64,000 bases of DNA from Bradyrhizobium sp. Y36. Its GTDB lineage: Bacteria; Pseudomonadota; Alphaproteobacteria; Rhizobiales; Xanthobacteraceae. This document shows positions 8,715 to 17,843 of the stretch, piece after piece. The stretch spans positions 1 through 64,000 of the forward strand of contig NZ_NWTI01000013.1 of the NCBI RefSeq assembly GCF_002531575.1, written 5' to 3'. Made by a program: the position numbers and the translations under genes. A model generated the notes under the pieces. It saw only the letters and a program-made list of their open reading frames with translations, was not told the origin of the DNA and searched no databases. Position 1 is the stretch's first letter, and the number at the start of each line of letters is the position of its first letter.

Positions 8715-9257
8715 CTAGCGACCGAAGGCCGCTTCGAGCGATCCCTTCGGCATGATGACGTCGAAGGCGACGTCGAAGGTGACGAACATGATCGCCGTGA
8801 ACGCGAGCGCGGTGAGCAGCGATTTCCACAGCGCGATCTTGCCGACCACGCGCATGAAGCCTGCGATCAGCAGGAAGCTCGCGACATAGAGGCCGAGGAA
8901 CTGCATCACTAGGCAGAACAGCAGGGTCGGCACGAACACCGCCAGCACGCGGCGGGCCTGTGCGCGCGTGACGAAGGTCTCGGACACGGTGCGACGAGCC
9001 AGCAGGGCCACGATCAGGCCATAGAGACTGCCGCCGCCGAGGATGACCGAGAGATAGAACGGGAAATAGCCGGGTTCGGGCCCGGTCGAATCCCACGACG
9101 CGCCGGTGCGCCAATTGTCGGTGCCGAACGTGACGGCCAGCGCGAGCAGCAGCAGACAGACGACGATCTCGACCGTGCCGGACGAGACCACGGCGGGCGA
9201 ATCGTCTTCAGGCGCGGTCGGATCGTCGACGACGATTTCGAGATCGGTTTGGGACAT
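8715..9257 (-). CDS. tctB: Tripartite tricarboxylate transporter small permease TctB
   Basis: 180 residues with four hydrophobic helices and a short acidic cytoplasmic N-terminus (MSQTDLEIVVDDPTAPEDD). It contains the GPEPGYFPFYL motif characteristic of TctB. It partners TctA in the inner membrane. It sits between tctC (129 nt upstream, separated by an inverted repeat) and tctA. Confidence 0.92.
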   Translation of the reverse strand: MSQTDLEIVVDDPTAPEDDSPAVVSSGTVEIVVCLLLLALAVTFGTDNWRTGASWDSTGPEPGYFPFYLSVILGGGSLYGLIVALLARRTVSETFVTRAQARRVLAVFVPTLLFCLVMQFLGLYVASFLLIAGFMRVVGKIALWKSLLTALAFTAIMFVTFDVAFDVIMPKGSLEAAFGR

Positions 9258-9285
9258 GGGCCGTTAGGGACGGAGTGCGATCAAT

Positions 9286-9380
9286 TCCCCCTCTCACCGC
9301 TTGCGGGAAGAGGGTTGGGGTGAGGGAGAGTTTCCACGGGGACGGTGAGAATTGGACTCGTGGAGAGTCCCCCTCACCCG
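9286..9380. repeat. Intercistronic inverted repeat between tctC and tctB
   Basis: GGGTGAGGG at 9318-9326 is the inverse of CCCTCACCC at 9371-9379, with AGAG/GAGAGT extensions, plus a second pair (CCCTCT...AGAGGG) on the left. It resembles the CCCTCACCC-type palindromic repeats I recall from Bradyrhizobium. In the minus-strand transcript it forms a stem just after the binding-protein gene, where it could stabilise or partly terminate the message. Confidence 0.65.
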
Positions 9381-9386
9381 GAAGAT

Positions 9387-10373
9387 CTACTTCGCGACGA
9401 AGCCGGCTTCGGTCATCAGCGACTTGTTGATGGCATCGTCCTCCTCGAGGAACTGCACCATGTCCTTGCCGGTGAGGAAGATCGGCTTCAACGCCTGCTT
9501 CTCCATGTACTCCTTGTACTCCGCGGTCTGCGTCACCTTCTGGAACAGCTCGACATAGAACGCCTGCTGCTCGGGCGTGACCTTGCCGGGCAGAAACATC
9601 GCGCGCAGCATCAGATATTGCACGTCGACGCCCTCCTCCTTGCAGGTGGGGATGTCGGCCCAGGACTGCGTGTCCGTCACCTTGGTGGTGTAGGAGATGC
9701 GCTCCTTGTCGAACACGCAGAGCGGACGAACCTGGCCGGCGCGCCAGACCTCGAGGTTCTCGGAGGGGTTGTTGACGTTGGCCTCGGTGTGGTTGCCGAC
9801 CAGCTGGGTCGCCGCCTCGCCGCCGGACTTGTAGGGCAGATAGGAGAACTTCGCGCCGGTCTTCTGCTCGAGGAAGACGGTCAGCACGTGGTCCTCGCGC
9901 TTGGAGCCGGTGCCGCCCATCTTGAACGGCGCGCTGGCCGCCTTCGCGGCCGCGACGAACTCCTTCACCGTCTTGGGGCCGGCGCTGTTGTCCCAGAGCA
10001 CGAACTGGTCGAGCGCGATCACCGAGACCGGGGTCAGCTCGCGCCAGTTGAACGGGATCTTTGCCGACAGGGGCAGCATGTAGATCAGCGAATAGGCGAT
10101 CAGCACCTTGTTCGGATCGCCCTCGCTGGACTTCATGTACATCAGCGCTTCCGCGCCCGAGGCGCCGCCCTTGAGCGAGACGACGATCGGCTGCTTCATC
10201 AGATTGTTCTTCTGGATCGCGGCCTGCATCATCCGCGCCATCTGATCCGAGGCCCCGCCCGCGCCGGCGGCCACCACGATCTCGACCGGCTTTGCCGGCT
10301 CCCAGCCGGCGAATGCCGGCGTGCCGCACAAAGCTGCGGTCAGCGCCATCGCGGCCTTCACTCCATGTCCCAC
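9387..10373 (-). CDS. tctC: Tripartite tricarboxylate transporter substrate-binding protein TctC
   Basis: 328 residues. A signal peptide (MGHGVKAAMALTAALCGTPAFA) precedes the mature start GWEPAKPVEIVVAAGAGGASDQMARMM, the first-strand motif of Bug/TctC periplasmic binding proteins. FKMGGTGSKREDHVL and FSYLPYKSGGEAATQLVGNH are the usual ligand-pocket segments. It is first in the operon, upstream of tctB and tctA. It captures a carboxylated solute in the periplasm. Confidence 0.93.
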   Translation of the reverse strand: MGHGVKAAMALTAALCGTPAFAGWEPAKPVEIVVAAGAGGASDQMARMMQAAIQKNNLMKQPIVVSLKGGASGAEALMYMKSSEGDPNKVLIAYSLIYMLPLSAKIPFNWRELTPVSVIALDQFVLWDNSAGPKTVKEFVAAAKAASAPFKMGGTGSKREDHVLTVFLEQKTGAKFSYLPYKSGGEAATQLVGNHTEANVNNPSENLEVWRAGQVRPLCVFDKERISYTTKVTDTQSWADIPTCKEEGVDVQYLMLRAMFLPGKVTPEQQAFYVELFQKVTQTAEYKEYMEKQALKPIFLTGKDMVQFLEEDDAINKSLMTEAGFVAK

Positions 10374-10665
10374 GCGCGTCTTCCCTATGTTCTTGTTCGG
10401 ATTGGAAATTCAGAGATGAATTCAGGTCCATTGTGCGGGTGAATGCAACTGAGTTCAAGCCATCCGACATCATCCTCGCTATGACTTTGGAATGAGATCT
10501 AAAACGAGACAAGCCTCGCGCAACTGAGTTAAAAACGACCCGCGGGCTTAGAAGCCCGGAAGGGAGTTAATGTCCTTGCCAAGGCAAGGTCACCATCCCT
10601 TCGAAAGCCGGTCGCCTCGACTAGATAGAATTTCGGAAAATGAAGAAGCTAAGAGTGACGAAGCG

Positions 10666-11019
10666 ATGCCGCGCTTACTCTACATCAACGAAAAGTTTGG
10701 TCACGACGCAACGATCATCTTGGAGAGCGGAGATGCTTGTTGGATCTCCGTCGGTAAGAGGGGCGTCTTGGTACGCTCTCACAAGCCCAGCTTCTGGGGC
10801 GGATTGCTAGGAAGCCTCTTTGGTCCGAAGCTTTACCAAGAGCGGAATATCTACCAGGCACTCTGCGTCGCTCAGGCTCTCGCGGACACGTTTCGGCCGG
10901 TTCCACAAATCAAATGCAAGGACATGATGCTGAGGGCATTTTGCACCGCTGTCTGGCAGTGCTCTTCACCTGAACGTGTTAAGATCGTCCTGAATGACCC
11001 GGAATTGCTCGCGGCCTAG
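10666..11019 (+). CDS. Hypothetical protein, about 117 aa
   Basis: Unrecognised soluble protein: MPRLLYINEKFGHDATIIL..., a GKRGVLVRSHKPSFWGG segment, then FGPKLYQERNIYQALCVAQALA and a C-terminal helix. It lacks a signal peptide. The frame stays open upstream to an ATG at 10570 (GGGAG only 3-4 nt before it), but that extension is low-complexity and less protein-like, so the start is uncertain. GC is lower than in flanking metabolic genes, which fits accessory DNA. Confidence 0.5.
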   Translation: MPRLLYINEKFGHDATIILESGDACWISVGKRGVLVRSHKPSFWGGLLGSLFGPKLYQERNIYQALCVAQALADTFRPVPQIKCKDMMLRAFCTAVWQCSSPERVKIVLNDPELLAA

Positions 11020-11094
11020 ATTGTTACAATCTCAAGCTCATTTTGCTTCCACACCACGCTTGCAATTTTTTGATCTGACCATATTCGTGACAGT

Positions 11095-11769
11095 ATGAAT
11101 ACGCGTAGAAAAGTAAGCTTAGACCTCGACCACGAGCGGCGGAGAACGCGGTGGAAAGTCCAGTGGGGAGTTCCCGCCCGTGCCGCGGGCGGCACCGCAA
11201 GGGCGGCCGCCCTGTCAAGTGACGAGCGACGGGAGATTGCTCGGAAGGCAGCCAAGGCGCGTTGGGCGAGGAACTTGCCGCAGGCAACGCATCAAGGCGC
11301 CCTACAGTTTGGAGACTTCGAAATCGAGGTTGCCGTCCTGGACAACGGGCAGCGGGTGGTTACTCAAGGAGGCTTTATGGCCGGCCTTGGTCGCATTCGG
11401 CCACCCGCAGCACGGCAATACTACAGGAACGGCACCAATCTCCCCGCCTTCTTGACAGCACAAAATCTTAAGCCGTTTGTCGATGAAGATCTCTTGGAGA
11501 TAGCTAGTCAGATCGAGTTCCGCACCAAACACGGCGTTAAGATATTTGGTTACTCGCCGAACTTTCTGCAAAAGGTCTGTGATGTCTTTGCGCGCGCCCA
11601 AAATGCTGGCGTCTTAAAAGCCACTCAGCGGACGACCGCCAGCCGCACTCAAATTATCGCCGAGCAATTCGAACGCTCATGCACGAAGCGTCTCATAGAT
11701 GAAGCGACGAGTTACCGAGAAGCTCCCGAGACACTGACTCGGCGGCGTCCTTATCGGCGAGAAGCATGA
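11095..11769 (+). CDS. P63C-type phage-related protein, probably truncated
   Basis: 224 residues. After a basic N-terminus (SSDERREIARKAAKARWA) come segments I recognise from P63C-domain proteins: LPQATHQGALQFGDFEIEVAVLDNGQRV, TQGGFMAGLGR, LPAFLTAQNLKPFVDEDL, GVKIFGYSPNFLQKVCDVF and RLIDEATSYRE. Full-length relatives continue after 'DEATGY' with a further C-terminal region, but here the frame runs into TLTRRRPYRREA and stops. A frameshift or deletion near 11700-11730 is likely. The family is found on phages, plasmids and in defective prophages and has no settled function. No other phage genes are visible around it. Confidence 0.7.
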   Translation: MNTRRKVSLDLDHERRRTRWKVQWGVPARAAGGTARAAALSSDERREIARKAAKARWARNLPQATHQGALQFGDFEIEVAVLDNGQRVVTQGGFMAGLGRIRPPAARQYYRNGTNLPAFLTAQNLKPFVDEDLLEIASQIEFRTKHGVKIFGYSPNFLQKVCDVFARAQNAGVLKATQRTTASRTQIIAEQFERSCTKRLIDEATSYREAPETLTRRRPYRREA

Positions 11770-11875
11770 ATATGAGGCTCTTCCACACGTTCGTTCTGCG
11801 GCATCGATCTAGGAGTGGGCTATCGGCCGAGCTATAGCGGGATTGGGCGAACCGGAAACTTGAGGTACTGCTGCC

Positions 11876-12133
11876 GTGATAAGTACCACGCATGAGCTTC
11901 TTCAGGGGGCCTTGGTCTTGATGCTTGTCGGCGCTGGTACAACCGCGTTCGCCACGGGCGTGCCGCAGGACCCAAAACCTAAACCTGAATGCTTCGTGAA
12001 GGCCTCCGAACTGCCGCCGGGGACACCAGAGGTCGTGTGTCCAACTGGGAGCTCACCGGGAGGCTTTTGCGTCTGCCCCAGATTCACCAAGGACGGCAAG
12101 GCAGACGGATACTTTGTTGGGACGGCAAGATAG
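11876..12133 (+). CDS. Small exported cysteine-containing hypothetical protein, 85 aa
   Basis: A GTG start is followed by a plausible signal peptide (LLQGALVLMLVGAGTTAFA) and a mature part with four cysteines (PECFVK, VVCPTG, GFCVCPRF), which could form two periplasmic disulfides. The ribosome-binding site is weak. It ends 17 nt before the convergent crotonase gene. No family recognised. Confidence 0.45.
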   Translation: MISTTHELLQGALVLMLVGAGTTAFATGVPQDPKPKPECFVKASELPPGTPEVVCPTGSSPGGFCVCPRFTKDGKADGYFVGTAR

Positions 12134-12150
12134 GCAACCGCATCCCTAAG

Positions 12151-12948
12151 CTACTTGCCCTTCCAGACGGGCGCCCGCTTGTTGAGGAAAGCGTCCATGC
12201 CCTCGCGGAAATCCTCGCTCATATAGGCCTTGAGGATCAGATCCTCGCCCTCCTCGCGCGACAGCGTGCGGCGGATGCGGCGCACCGCTTCCTTGGTCGC
12301 CTCCAGCGTAAGCGGCGCGTGGCTCGCGACGAGCTTCGCCGTCTCGTCGGCACGGCGCTGCAGCGTCTCGACGTCAGGGACGATTTCGGTGAGCAGACCG
12401 AGCGCCAGCGCTTCCTGCGCCTCGACCAGGCGTGCCTTGAAGATCATGTCCTTGGTGCGGGCGGGTCCGACCAGCGCGACCACGCGGCTGATGTTGGACA
12501 TCGACAGGCAGTTGCCGAGCGTGCGCGCGATCGGGAAGCCCATCCGCGTCGTCTCGGTGCCGATACGAAGATCGCAGCAGGCCGCAATGCCGGCGCCGCC
12601 ACCGGTGCAGGCGCCGGCGATCGCCGCAATTACGGGCACGCGGCACTGCTCCAGCGTGCCGAGCACGCGATCGATGCGCGCCTCGTAGTCGAGCGCGTCC
12701 TGTGCGGTCTTGAAGGCTCGAAATTGCGAAATGTCGGTGCCGGAGGCGAATGCCTTGTCGCCGGCGCCGGTCAAGATCAGCGCCTTGATGGAGCGATCGG
12801 CGTTGATCTCGGTGCAGATCTCCGCCATGCGGTCATACATGGCGAAGGTCATGGCGTTGCGCGCCTGGGGGCGGTTGAAGGTGATCCGCGCGATGCCGTC
12901 GGTGACGGAGTAGAGCAGGTCTTCGTTCGTCGTCGTCGGTGCGTTCAT
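12151..12948 (-). CDS. Enoyl-CoA hydratase/isomerase family protein (crotonase fold)
   Basis: 265 residues. Crotonase features are ITFNRPQARNAMT, LTGAGDKAFASGTDISQF (first oxyanion-hole region) and AGACTGGGAGIAACCDLRIG (second oxyanion glycines). The position where hydratases carry a catalytic Glu reads ARTLGNCLS, so it may not be a classical hydratase. It lies 57 nt downstream of the aminotransferase gene on the same strand and is probably co-transcribed with it. Exact substrate unknown. Confidence 0.9.
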   Translation of the reverse strand: MNAPTTTNEDLLYSVTDGIARITFNRPQARNAMTFAMYDRMAEICTEINADRSIKALILTGAGDKAFASGTDISQFRAFKTAQDALDYEARIDRVLGTLEQCRVPVIAAIAGACTGGGAGIAACCDLRIGTETTRMGFPIARTLGNCLSMSNISRVVALVGPARTKDMIFKARLVEAQEALALGLLTEIVPDVETLQRRADETAKLVASHAPLTLEATKEAVRRIRRTLSREEGEDLILKAYMSEDFREGMDAFLNKRAPVWKGK

Positions 12949-13005
12949 CGCGCGCTCACTTTCTTCACCACAGTTCGGTCAGGCCGCCCTTGAGCGGCCT
13001 GGTCC

Positions 13006-14205
13006 TCAAGCAACTTGGGCCTTGGTCATCGGCACCGCGTCGCGTCCCTTCAGGACGTCCATGGCTGCCAGCACGCCGCCGCTCCGGTGCGGGATCCTTG
13101 CAAGATCGAGGCCCATCTCGACGCCCGCGAGCGTGCCCATCAGCATCAGGTCGTTGAAATGACCGATATGGCCGATGCGGAACACCTTGCCCTTGACCTT
13201 GTTCAGGCCGGTGCCGAGCGACATGTCGAAGTTTTCCAGCACCACCTTGCGGAAGGCGTCGGCGTCATGGCCTTCAGGCACACGTACGCCGGTCAGCGCC
13301 GGGGAATGTGCGGCGGGATCGGCGCACTGCGTCTCCAGGCCCCAGACCTTGACCGCGGCGCGCGTCGCAGCGCTATGGCGCTTGTGGCGGGACCAGACGT
13401 TCTCGAGGCCCTCCTCCTCCAGCATCTTCACGGCTTCACGCAGGCCGTAGAGCAGATTGGTGGCGGGCGTGTAGGGGAAGGTGCCGAGCTTGTTGAAGTT
13501 GATGACCTCCTGCCAGTCCCAGTAGGAGCGCATGCCGGGATTGGCCTTGGCAACGCTGAGCGCCTTCTCCGAGACGGCGTTGAAGCCGAGGCCGGGCGGC
13601 AGCATCAGGCCCTTCTGCGAGCCGGCGACCGAGACGTCGATGCCCCAGGCGTCGTGCTCATATTCCATCGAGCCGAGGCCGGAGATGGTGTCGACCATCA
13701 GCAGCGCCGGATGCTTGACGCGGTCGAGCAGCTTGCGCACCTCCAGCGGCGGCGTCACGCAGCCGGTCGAGGTCTCGTTATGGACAACGCAGACCGCCTT
13801 GATGCTGTGCTGCTTGTCGGCGACGAGGCGCTTCTCGATCTCGGCGAGATCGGCGCCATGGCGCCAGTCGCTCGGGATGAAGTCCACGTCGAGCTTGAAC
13901 TTGTCGGCGATGCCGCGCCACAGCACGGCGAACTGGCCGGTCTCGCACATCAAAACCTTGTCGCCGGGCGAGAACACGTTGACCATCGCCGCTTCCCAGG
14001 CGCCGGTGCCGGACGAGGGGAAGATGATCACGGGCTGCTTGGTGCGGAACACGCGCTGCATCGCGGCAAGCACGGCGAATCCGAGCTCGGCGAACTCCGG
14101 ACCGCGATGGTCCAGCGTCGGCATGTCCATCGCCCGCAGCACGCGGTCGGGCACGTTGGTCGGTCCTGGAATCTGTAGGAAATGCCTTCCAGTATGCACG
14201 GTCAT
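13006..14205 (-). CDS. Class V aminotransferase, serine-glyoxylate/alanine-glyoxylate type
   Basis: 399 residues, fold-type I PLP enzyme. The N-terminal PGPTNVP and LDHRGPEF, the SSGTGAWEA phosphate-binding loop, VVHNETSTG, VDTISGLGS (PLP-ring Asp about residue 172) and the Schiff-base lysine K198 in VAGSQKGLMLPPG are all present and match serine-glyoxylate aminotransferases. The reaction would convert glyoxylate to glycine at the expense of serine or alanine. The divergent gene encodes a glycolate/lactate-oxidase-like flavoprotein, which supports a role in glyoxylate or C2 metabolism. Confidence 0.92.
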   Translation of the reverse strand: MTVHTGRHFLQIPGPTNVPDRVLRAMDMPTLDHRGPEFAELGFAVLAAMQRVFRTKQPVIIFPSSGTGAWEAAMVNVFSPGDKVLMCETGQFAVLWRGIADKFKLDVDFIPSDWRHGADLAEIEKRLVADKQHSIKAVCVVHNETSTGCVTPPLEVRKLLDRVKHPALLMVDTISGLGSMEYEHDAWGIDVSVAGSQKGLMLPPGLGFNAVSEKALSVAKANPGMRSYWDWQEVINFNKLGTFPYTPATNLLYGLREAVKMLEEEGLENVWSRHKRHSAATRAAVKVWGLETQCADPAAHSPALTGVRVPEGHDADAFRKVVLENFDMSLGTGLNKVKGKVFRIGHIGHFNDLMLMGTLAGVEMGLDLARIPHRSGGVLAAMDVLKGRDAVPMTKAQVA

Positions 14206-14411
14206 AGGCGTCCTTCCCGGTCTTTGAAGCTTGTCTCGGCGCTGGCGTCGGAGAGCCCGAATTCAGAGCGCTCGCAAGCCGCTCGCATATCATTATTCGC
14301 CGGGCTTGTCCCTCGCCCGGCGAGGTCCGTCAATGCACAAGAAGCAGGGCTCGCTTGCCAATGGCCGTGACGGGAGGCAAGACGGTGCCGGCGAATAGAC
14401 GAAAGCGGATC

Positions 14412-17400
14412 ATGGCGGCGGAAGTGGCTGGAAAATCACCGGAATCGGCCCAAAAGAACGGCCTGGCGGCGCGCCTGGCCCGGGAAATCACCGGCGACGT
14501 GCTGTTCGACCCCTTCAGCCGCGGCCGCTACGCCACCGATGCCTCGTTCTACCAGATCATGCCCGCGGGCGTGGTGGTGCCCAGGACGATGGACGAGGCG
14601 CTGCGGGCGCTGGCGATCGCCCGCGACGAGGGGGTGAAGGTCACCCCGCGCGGCGGCGGCACCTCGCAATGCGGCCAGACCGTCAACGACGGCCTCGTGA
14701 TCGACCTTTCCAAACATCTCAACAGGATCCTGTCGCTCGACGCCGCGGGCCGGACCTGCGTGGTCGAGCCAGGCATCGTGCTCGACGACCTCAACCGCCA
14801 GCTCAGGAAGCACGGCCTGTGGTTTCCGGTCGACGTCTCCACGGCCTCGCGCGCCACCATCGGCGGCATGGCCGGCAACAATTCCTGCGGCGGCCGCTCG
14901 CTTCGCTATGGCACCATGCGCGACAACACGCTGTCGATGGAGGCCTCCCTCGCCGACGGCACGCTGAGCCGGTTTGGCGAGGTGTCGCGCGACCTCTCGG
15001 ATAGCGACGCCGGCGACAGCACCCGCGCCCTGTTCCGCGACATGCTCGATCTCGGCACGCGCGAAGCCGACGAGATTGCCGCCCGCTTTCCCAAGGTGCA
15101 GCGCCGCGTCGGCGGCTACAATCTCGATGCGCTCACGCCGCGCAACGCGCGCAACAACATGGCGCATCTCTTGGTCGGCTCCGAAGGCACCCTCGCCTTC
15201 ACCACCAAGGTCGAGCTGAAGCTGTGGCCGGTGATCCGCAACAAGGCGCTGGGCGTCTGCCATTTCGGCAGCTTCTACGAGGCGATGGATGCGGCCCAGC
15301 ACCTCGTCAAGCTGAAGCCGATCGCGGTCGAGCTGGTCGACCGCACCATGATCGCGCTCGGCCGCGACATCGCGATGTTCAAGCCGATCATCAATGCGGC
15401 GATCAAGGGCGATCCGGATGCCGTGCTGGTGGTCGAGTTTGCCGAGGAGGACCAAGCCGACAACCTGACGCGTCTCAAGCAGCTCTCCGAGCTGATGGGC
15501 GATCTCGGCTTCGGCTGGACCAACGACACCCGCAAATGGGGCGGCGTGGTCGAGATATCAGAGCCGGCGCTGCAGAGCGGCATCGCCGATTTCCGCGCCG
15601 CCGGCCTCAACGTCATGATGTCGATGAAGCAGGAGGGCAAGCCGGTCTCCTTCGTCGAGGACTGCGCCGTGCCGCTGCCGCACCTCGCCGACTACACCGC
15701 GCGGCTGAACGAGGTGTTCGCCAAGCATGGCACAAGCGGCACGATGTACGCGCATGCGTCCGAAGGCTGCCTGCATGTGCGGCCGGTGCTGAACCTCAAG
15801 CTGGACAAGGACGTCAAGGCGATGCGCGCCATCGCCGAGGAGGCCTTCGCGCTGGTGCGCGAATACAAGGGCTCGCATTCCGGCGAGCATGGCGACGGCC
15901 TGGTGCGCTCGGAATTCCACGAGACCATGTTCGGCGAGCGTCTCGTCGCCGACTTCCGCGAGGTCAAGCACCGCTTCGACCCCGACGGCGTGCTCAATCC
16001 CGGCAAGATCGTCGACGCGCCCAGGATGGACGACCGCTCGCTGTTCCGCTTCAAGCCCGACTATCGCGTCGGCGAGCTCAGGACGAAGCTCGACTGGTCC
16101 GCCTATCCCGGCGCCGGCGGCGGTTTCCAGGGCGCTGTCGAGATGTGCAACAACAACGGCGCCTGCCGCAAGCTCGAGGGCGGCGTGATGTGCCCGTCCT
16201 ACCGCGCCACGCGCAACGAGAAGGACGTCACGCGGGGCCGCGCCAACACGCTGCGGCTCGCGATCTCCGGCCAGCTCGGCCCCGATGCGCTCGCGTCCGA
16301 CGAGATGATGGAGACGCTCAAGCTTTGCGTCTCCTGCAAAGCCTGCCGCCACGAATGCCCGACCGGCGTCGACATGGCCAAGATGAAGATCGAGGTGCTG
16401 GCCGCGCGCGCCGCCAGCCGCGGCCTGACGCTGCGCGACCGGCTGGTCGGATACCTCCCGCGCTATGCCGGCCTCGCCTCGCGCTTCGCGCCGCTGGCGA
16501 ATTTGCGCAACAGCAGCCCGCTGCTGCGCAAGCTGTTCGAGCGTCTTGCCGGCATCAGTGCGCGCCGCGCCCTGCCCGCCTTCCGCAGCGATGTGTTTGT
16601 GGCGCCCGCGGAAGCAATTGGTCCTGAGACCGGCCGCGAAGTCGTGCTGTTCGCCGACACGTTCAACCGCATCTATGAGCGCGAGAACCTCGAGGCGGCA
16701 CTGCGCGTGCTCGCGGCGGGCGGATATCGCGTCCATATGCCAAAACCCACCCACGGCAGCCGCCCGCTCTGCTGCGGCCGGACGTTCCTGTCCGCCGGTC
16801 TGGTGGATGAAGCGAGGTCGGAGCTCGACCGTCTCGTCGCTGCGTTTGCGCCCTTTGCCGCGCGCGGCGTGCCGATCGTCGGCCTCGAGCCGAGCTGCCT
16901 CTTGACGCTGCGCGACGAGCTTGCATCTCTGCGCAGGGACAACGACGCCAAGGCCGTCGGCGCCCATGCGCTGACCTTCGAGGAGTTTCTGGTGCGCGAG
17001 GCCGAGGCCGGCCGGCTGCAACTGCCGCTCGGCGCCATCGCCGACAAGGCGGTCGTGCACGGCCATTGCCACCAGAAATCCTTCGGCGCCTTCAAGCCGG
17101 TCGAGCAGGTGCTGCGGCTCGTTCCGGGCCTCAAGGTGGAGACCATCGAGTCGAGCTGCTGCGGCATGGCCGGCGCGTTCGGCTATGGCGCTGACACCTA
17201 TGACGCCTCGATCGAGATGGCCGAGCTGTCGCTGCTGCCTGCCGTGCGCCGCGCAGATCAGAATACGCTGGTCGTTGCCGACGGCACCTCCTGCCGCCAT
17301 CAGATCCATGACGGCGCCCAGCGCGAAGCCCTTCACGTCGCGCGCGTGCTGGCGATGAGCCTCGACCGCGCCGAGACCCAATCCACTTCTCCAGCTCAAA

Positions 17401-17420
17401 AGGAAACCGACCATGGCTGA
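14412..17420 (+). CDS. FAD-binding and (Fe-S)-binding oxidoreductase, GlcD-GlpC/LldE-type fusion
   Basis: About 1002 residues. The N-terminal half is a PCMH-type FAD domain (VTPRGGGTSQCGQTV, FPVDVSTASRATIGGMAGNN) with the D-lactate/glycolate oxidase C-terminal domain (GEHGDGLVR, VLNPGKIV). The C-terminal half has ferredoxin-type Fe-S ligands (CNNNGACRKLEGGVMC and CVSCKACRHECPTG) and two CCG repeats (LCCGRTFLSAG and SSCCGMAGAFG) of the heterodisulfide-reductase/GlpC kind. Such proteins oxidise D-2-hydroxy acids (D-lactate, glycolate, 2-hydroxyglutarate) and pass electrons to the quinone pool. The start is uncertain: ATG 14361 and TTG 14355 are also in frame. The stop overlaps the start of the GlcG-like gene. 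Confidence 0.92.
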   Translation: MAAEVAGKSPESAQKNGLAARLAREITGDVLFDPFSRGRYATDASFYQIMPAGVVVPRTMDEALRALAIARDEGVKVTPRGGGTSQCGQTVNDGLVIDLSKHLNRILSLDAAGRTCVVEPGIVLDDLNRQLRKHGLWFPVDVSTASRATIGGMAGNNSCGGRSLRYGTMRDNTLSMEASLADGTLSRFGEVSRDLSDSDAGDSTRALFRDMLDLGTREADEIAARFPKVQRRVGGYNLDALTPRNARNNMAHLLVGSEGTLAFTTKVELKLWPVIRNKALGVCHFGSFYEAMDAAQHLVKLKPIAVELVDRTMIALGRDIAMFKPIINAAIKGDPDAVLVVEFAEEDQADNLTRLKQLSELMGDLGFGWTNDTRKWGGVVEISEPALQSGIADFRAAGLNVMMSMKQEGKPVSFVEDCAVPLPHLADYTARLNEVFAKHGTSGTMYAHASEGCLHVRPVLNLKLDKDVKAMRAIAEEAFALVREYKGSHSGEHGDGLVRSEFHETMFGERLVADFREVKHRFDPDGVLNPGKIVDAPRMDDRSLFRFKPDYRVGELRTKLDWSAYPGAGGGFQGAVEMCNNNGACRKLEGGVMCPSYRATRNEKDVTRGRANTLRLAISGQLGPDALASDEMMETLKLCVSCKACRHECPTGVDMAKMKIEVLAARAASRGLTLRDRLVGYLPRYAGLASRFAPLANLRNSSPLLRKLFERLAGISARRALPAFRSDVFVAPAEAIGPETGREVVLFADTFNRIYERENLEAALRVLAAGGYRVHMPKPTHGSRPLCCGRTFLSAGLVDEARSELDRLVAAFAPFAARGVPIVGLEPSCLLTLRDELASLRRDNDAKAVGAHALTFEEFLVREAEAGRLQLPLGAIADKAVVHGHCHQKSFGAFKPVEQVLRLVPGLKVETIESSCCGMAGAFGYGADTYDASIEMAELSLLPAVRRADQNTLVVADGTSCRHQIHDGAQREALHVARVLAMSLDRAETQSTSPAQKETDHG

Positions 17421-17841
17421 CCTCACGCTCGACACCGCCCGCAAGATCCTCGACGCCGCCTTCGCCAAGTCCGGCGAGCTGAAGCTCAAGCCGCTGGTGG
17501 TGACCATCCTCGACGCCCGCGGCGTGCTCAAGATCGCCGCGGCCCAGGACGGCACCAGCCTGATGCGCGCCGAGATCGCCCACGGCAAGGCCTACGGCGC
17601 CCTCGCGATGGGCATGGGCTCGCGCGCCCTGTTCCAGCGCGCGCAGGAGCAGGCCTATTTCATTGACGCGGTGAACACCATTGCCAAGGGCGCGCTGGTG
17701 CCGGTCCCCGGCGGCGTGCTGATCATGGACGGCACCACCCTGCTCGGCGCGGTGGGCGTGTCCGGCGACACCTCGGATAATGACGAGGCCTGTGCGGTCG
17801 CGGGTATCCAGGCGGCGGGCCTGAAGGCCAACGCGGGGTAG
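17413..17841 (+). CDS. GlcG/HbpS family protein
   Basis: 142 residues covering the single GlcG/HbpS domain: LTLDTARKILDAAFAKSG, VVTILDARGVLKIAAAQDG, the IAHGKAYGALAMG helix and PVPGGVLIMDG...GAVGVSG. The gene overlaps the upstream oxidoreductase by 8 nt (ATGGCTGA), so translation is probably coupled. GlcG is a classic neighbour of glycolate oxidase genes; the biochemical role is not settled, though relatives bind heme or corrinoid. Confidence 0.9.
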   Translation: MADLTLDTARKILDAAFAKSGELKLKPLVVTILDARGVLKIAAAQDGTSLMRAEIAHGKAYGALAMGMGSRALFQRAQEQAYFIDAVNTIAKGALVPVPGGVLIMDGTTLLGAVGVSGDTSDNDEACAVAGIQAAGLKANAG

Positions 17842-17843
17842 TT

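Noticed and set aside
10543..10558. CGGGCTT-AG-AAGCCCG inverted repeat
   Set aside because: Loop too short and no T-run; it lies near the start of a hypothetical gene and may be chance.
14298..14322. CGCCGGGC/GCCCGGCG hairpin
   Set aside because: Lies between two divergent gene starts without a T-run; could be chance in GC-rich DNA, so not called a terminator.
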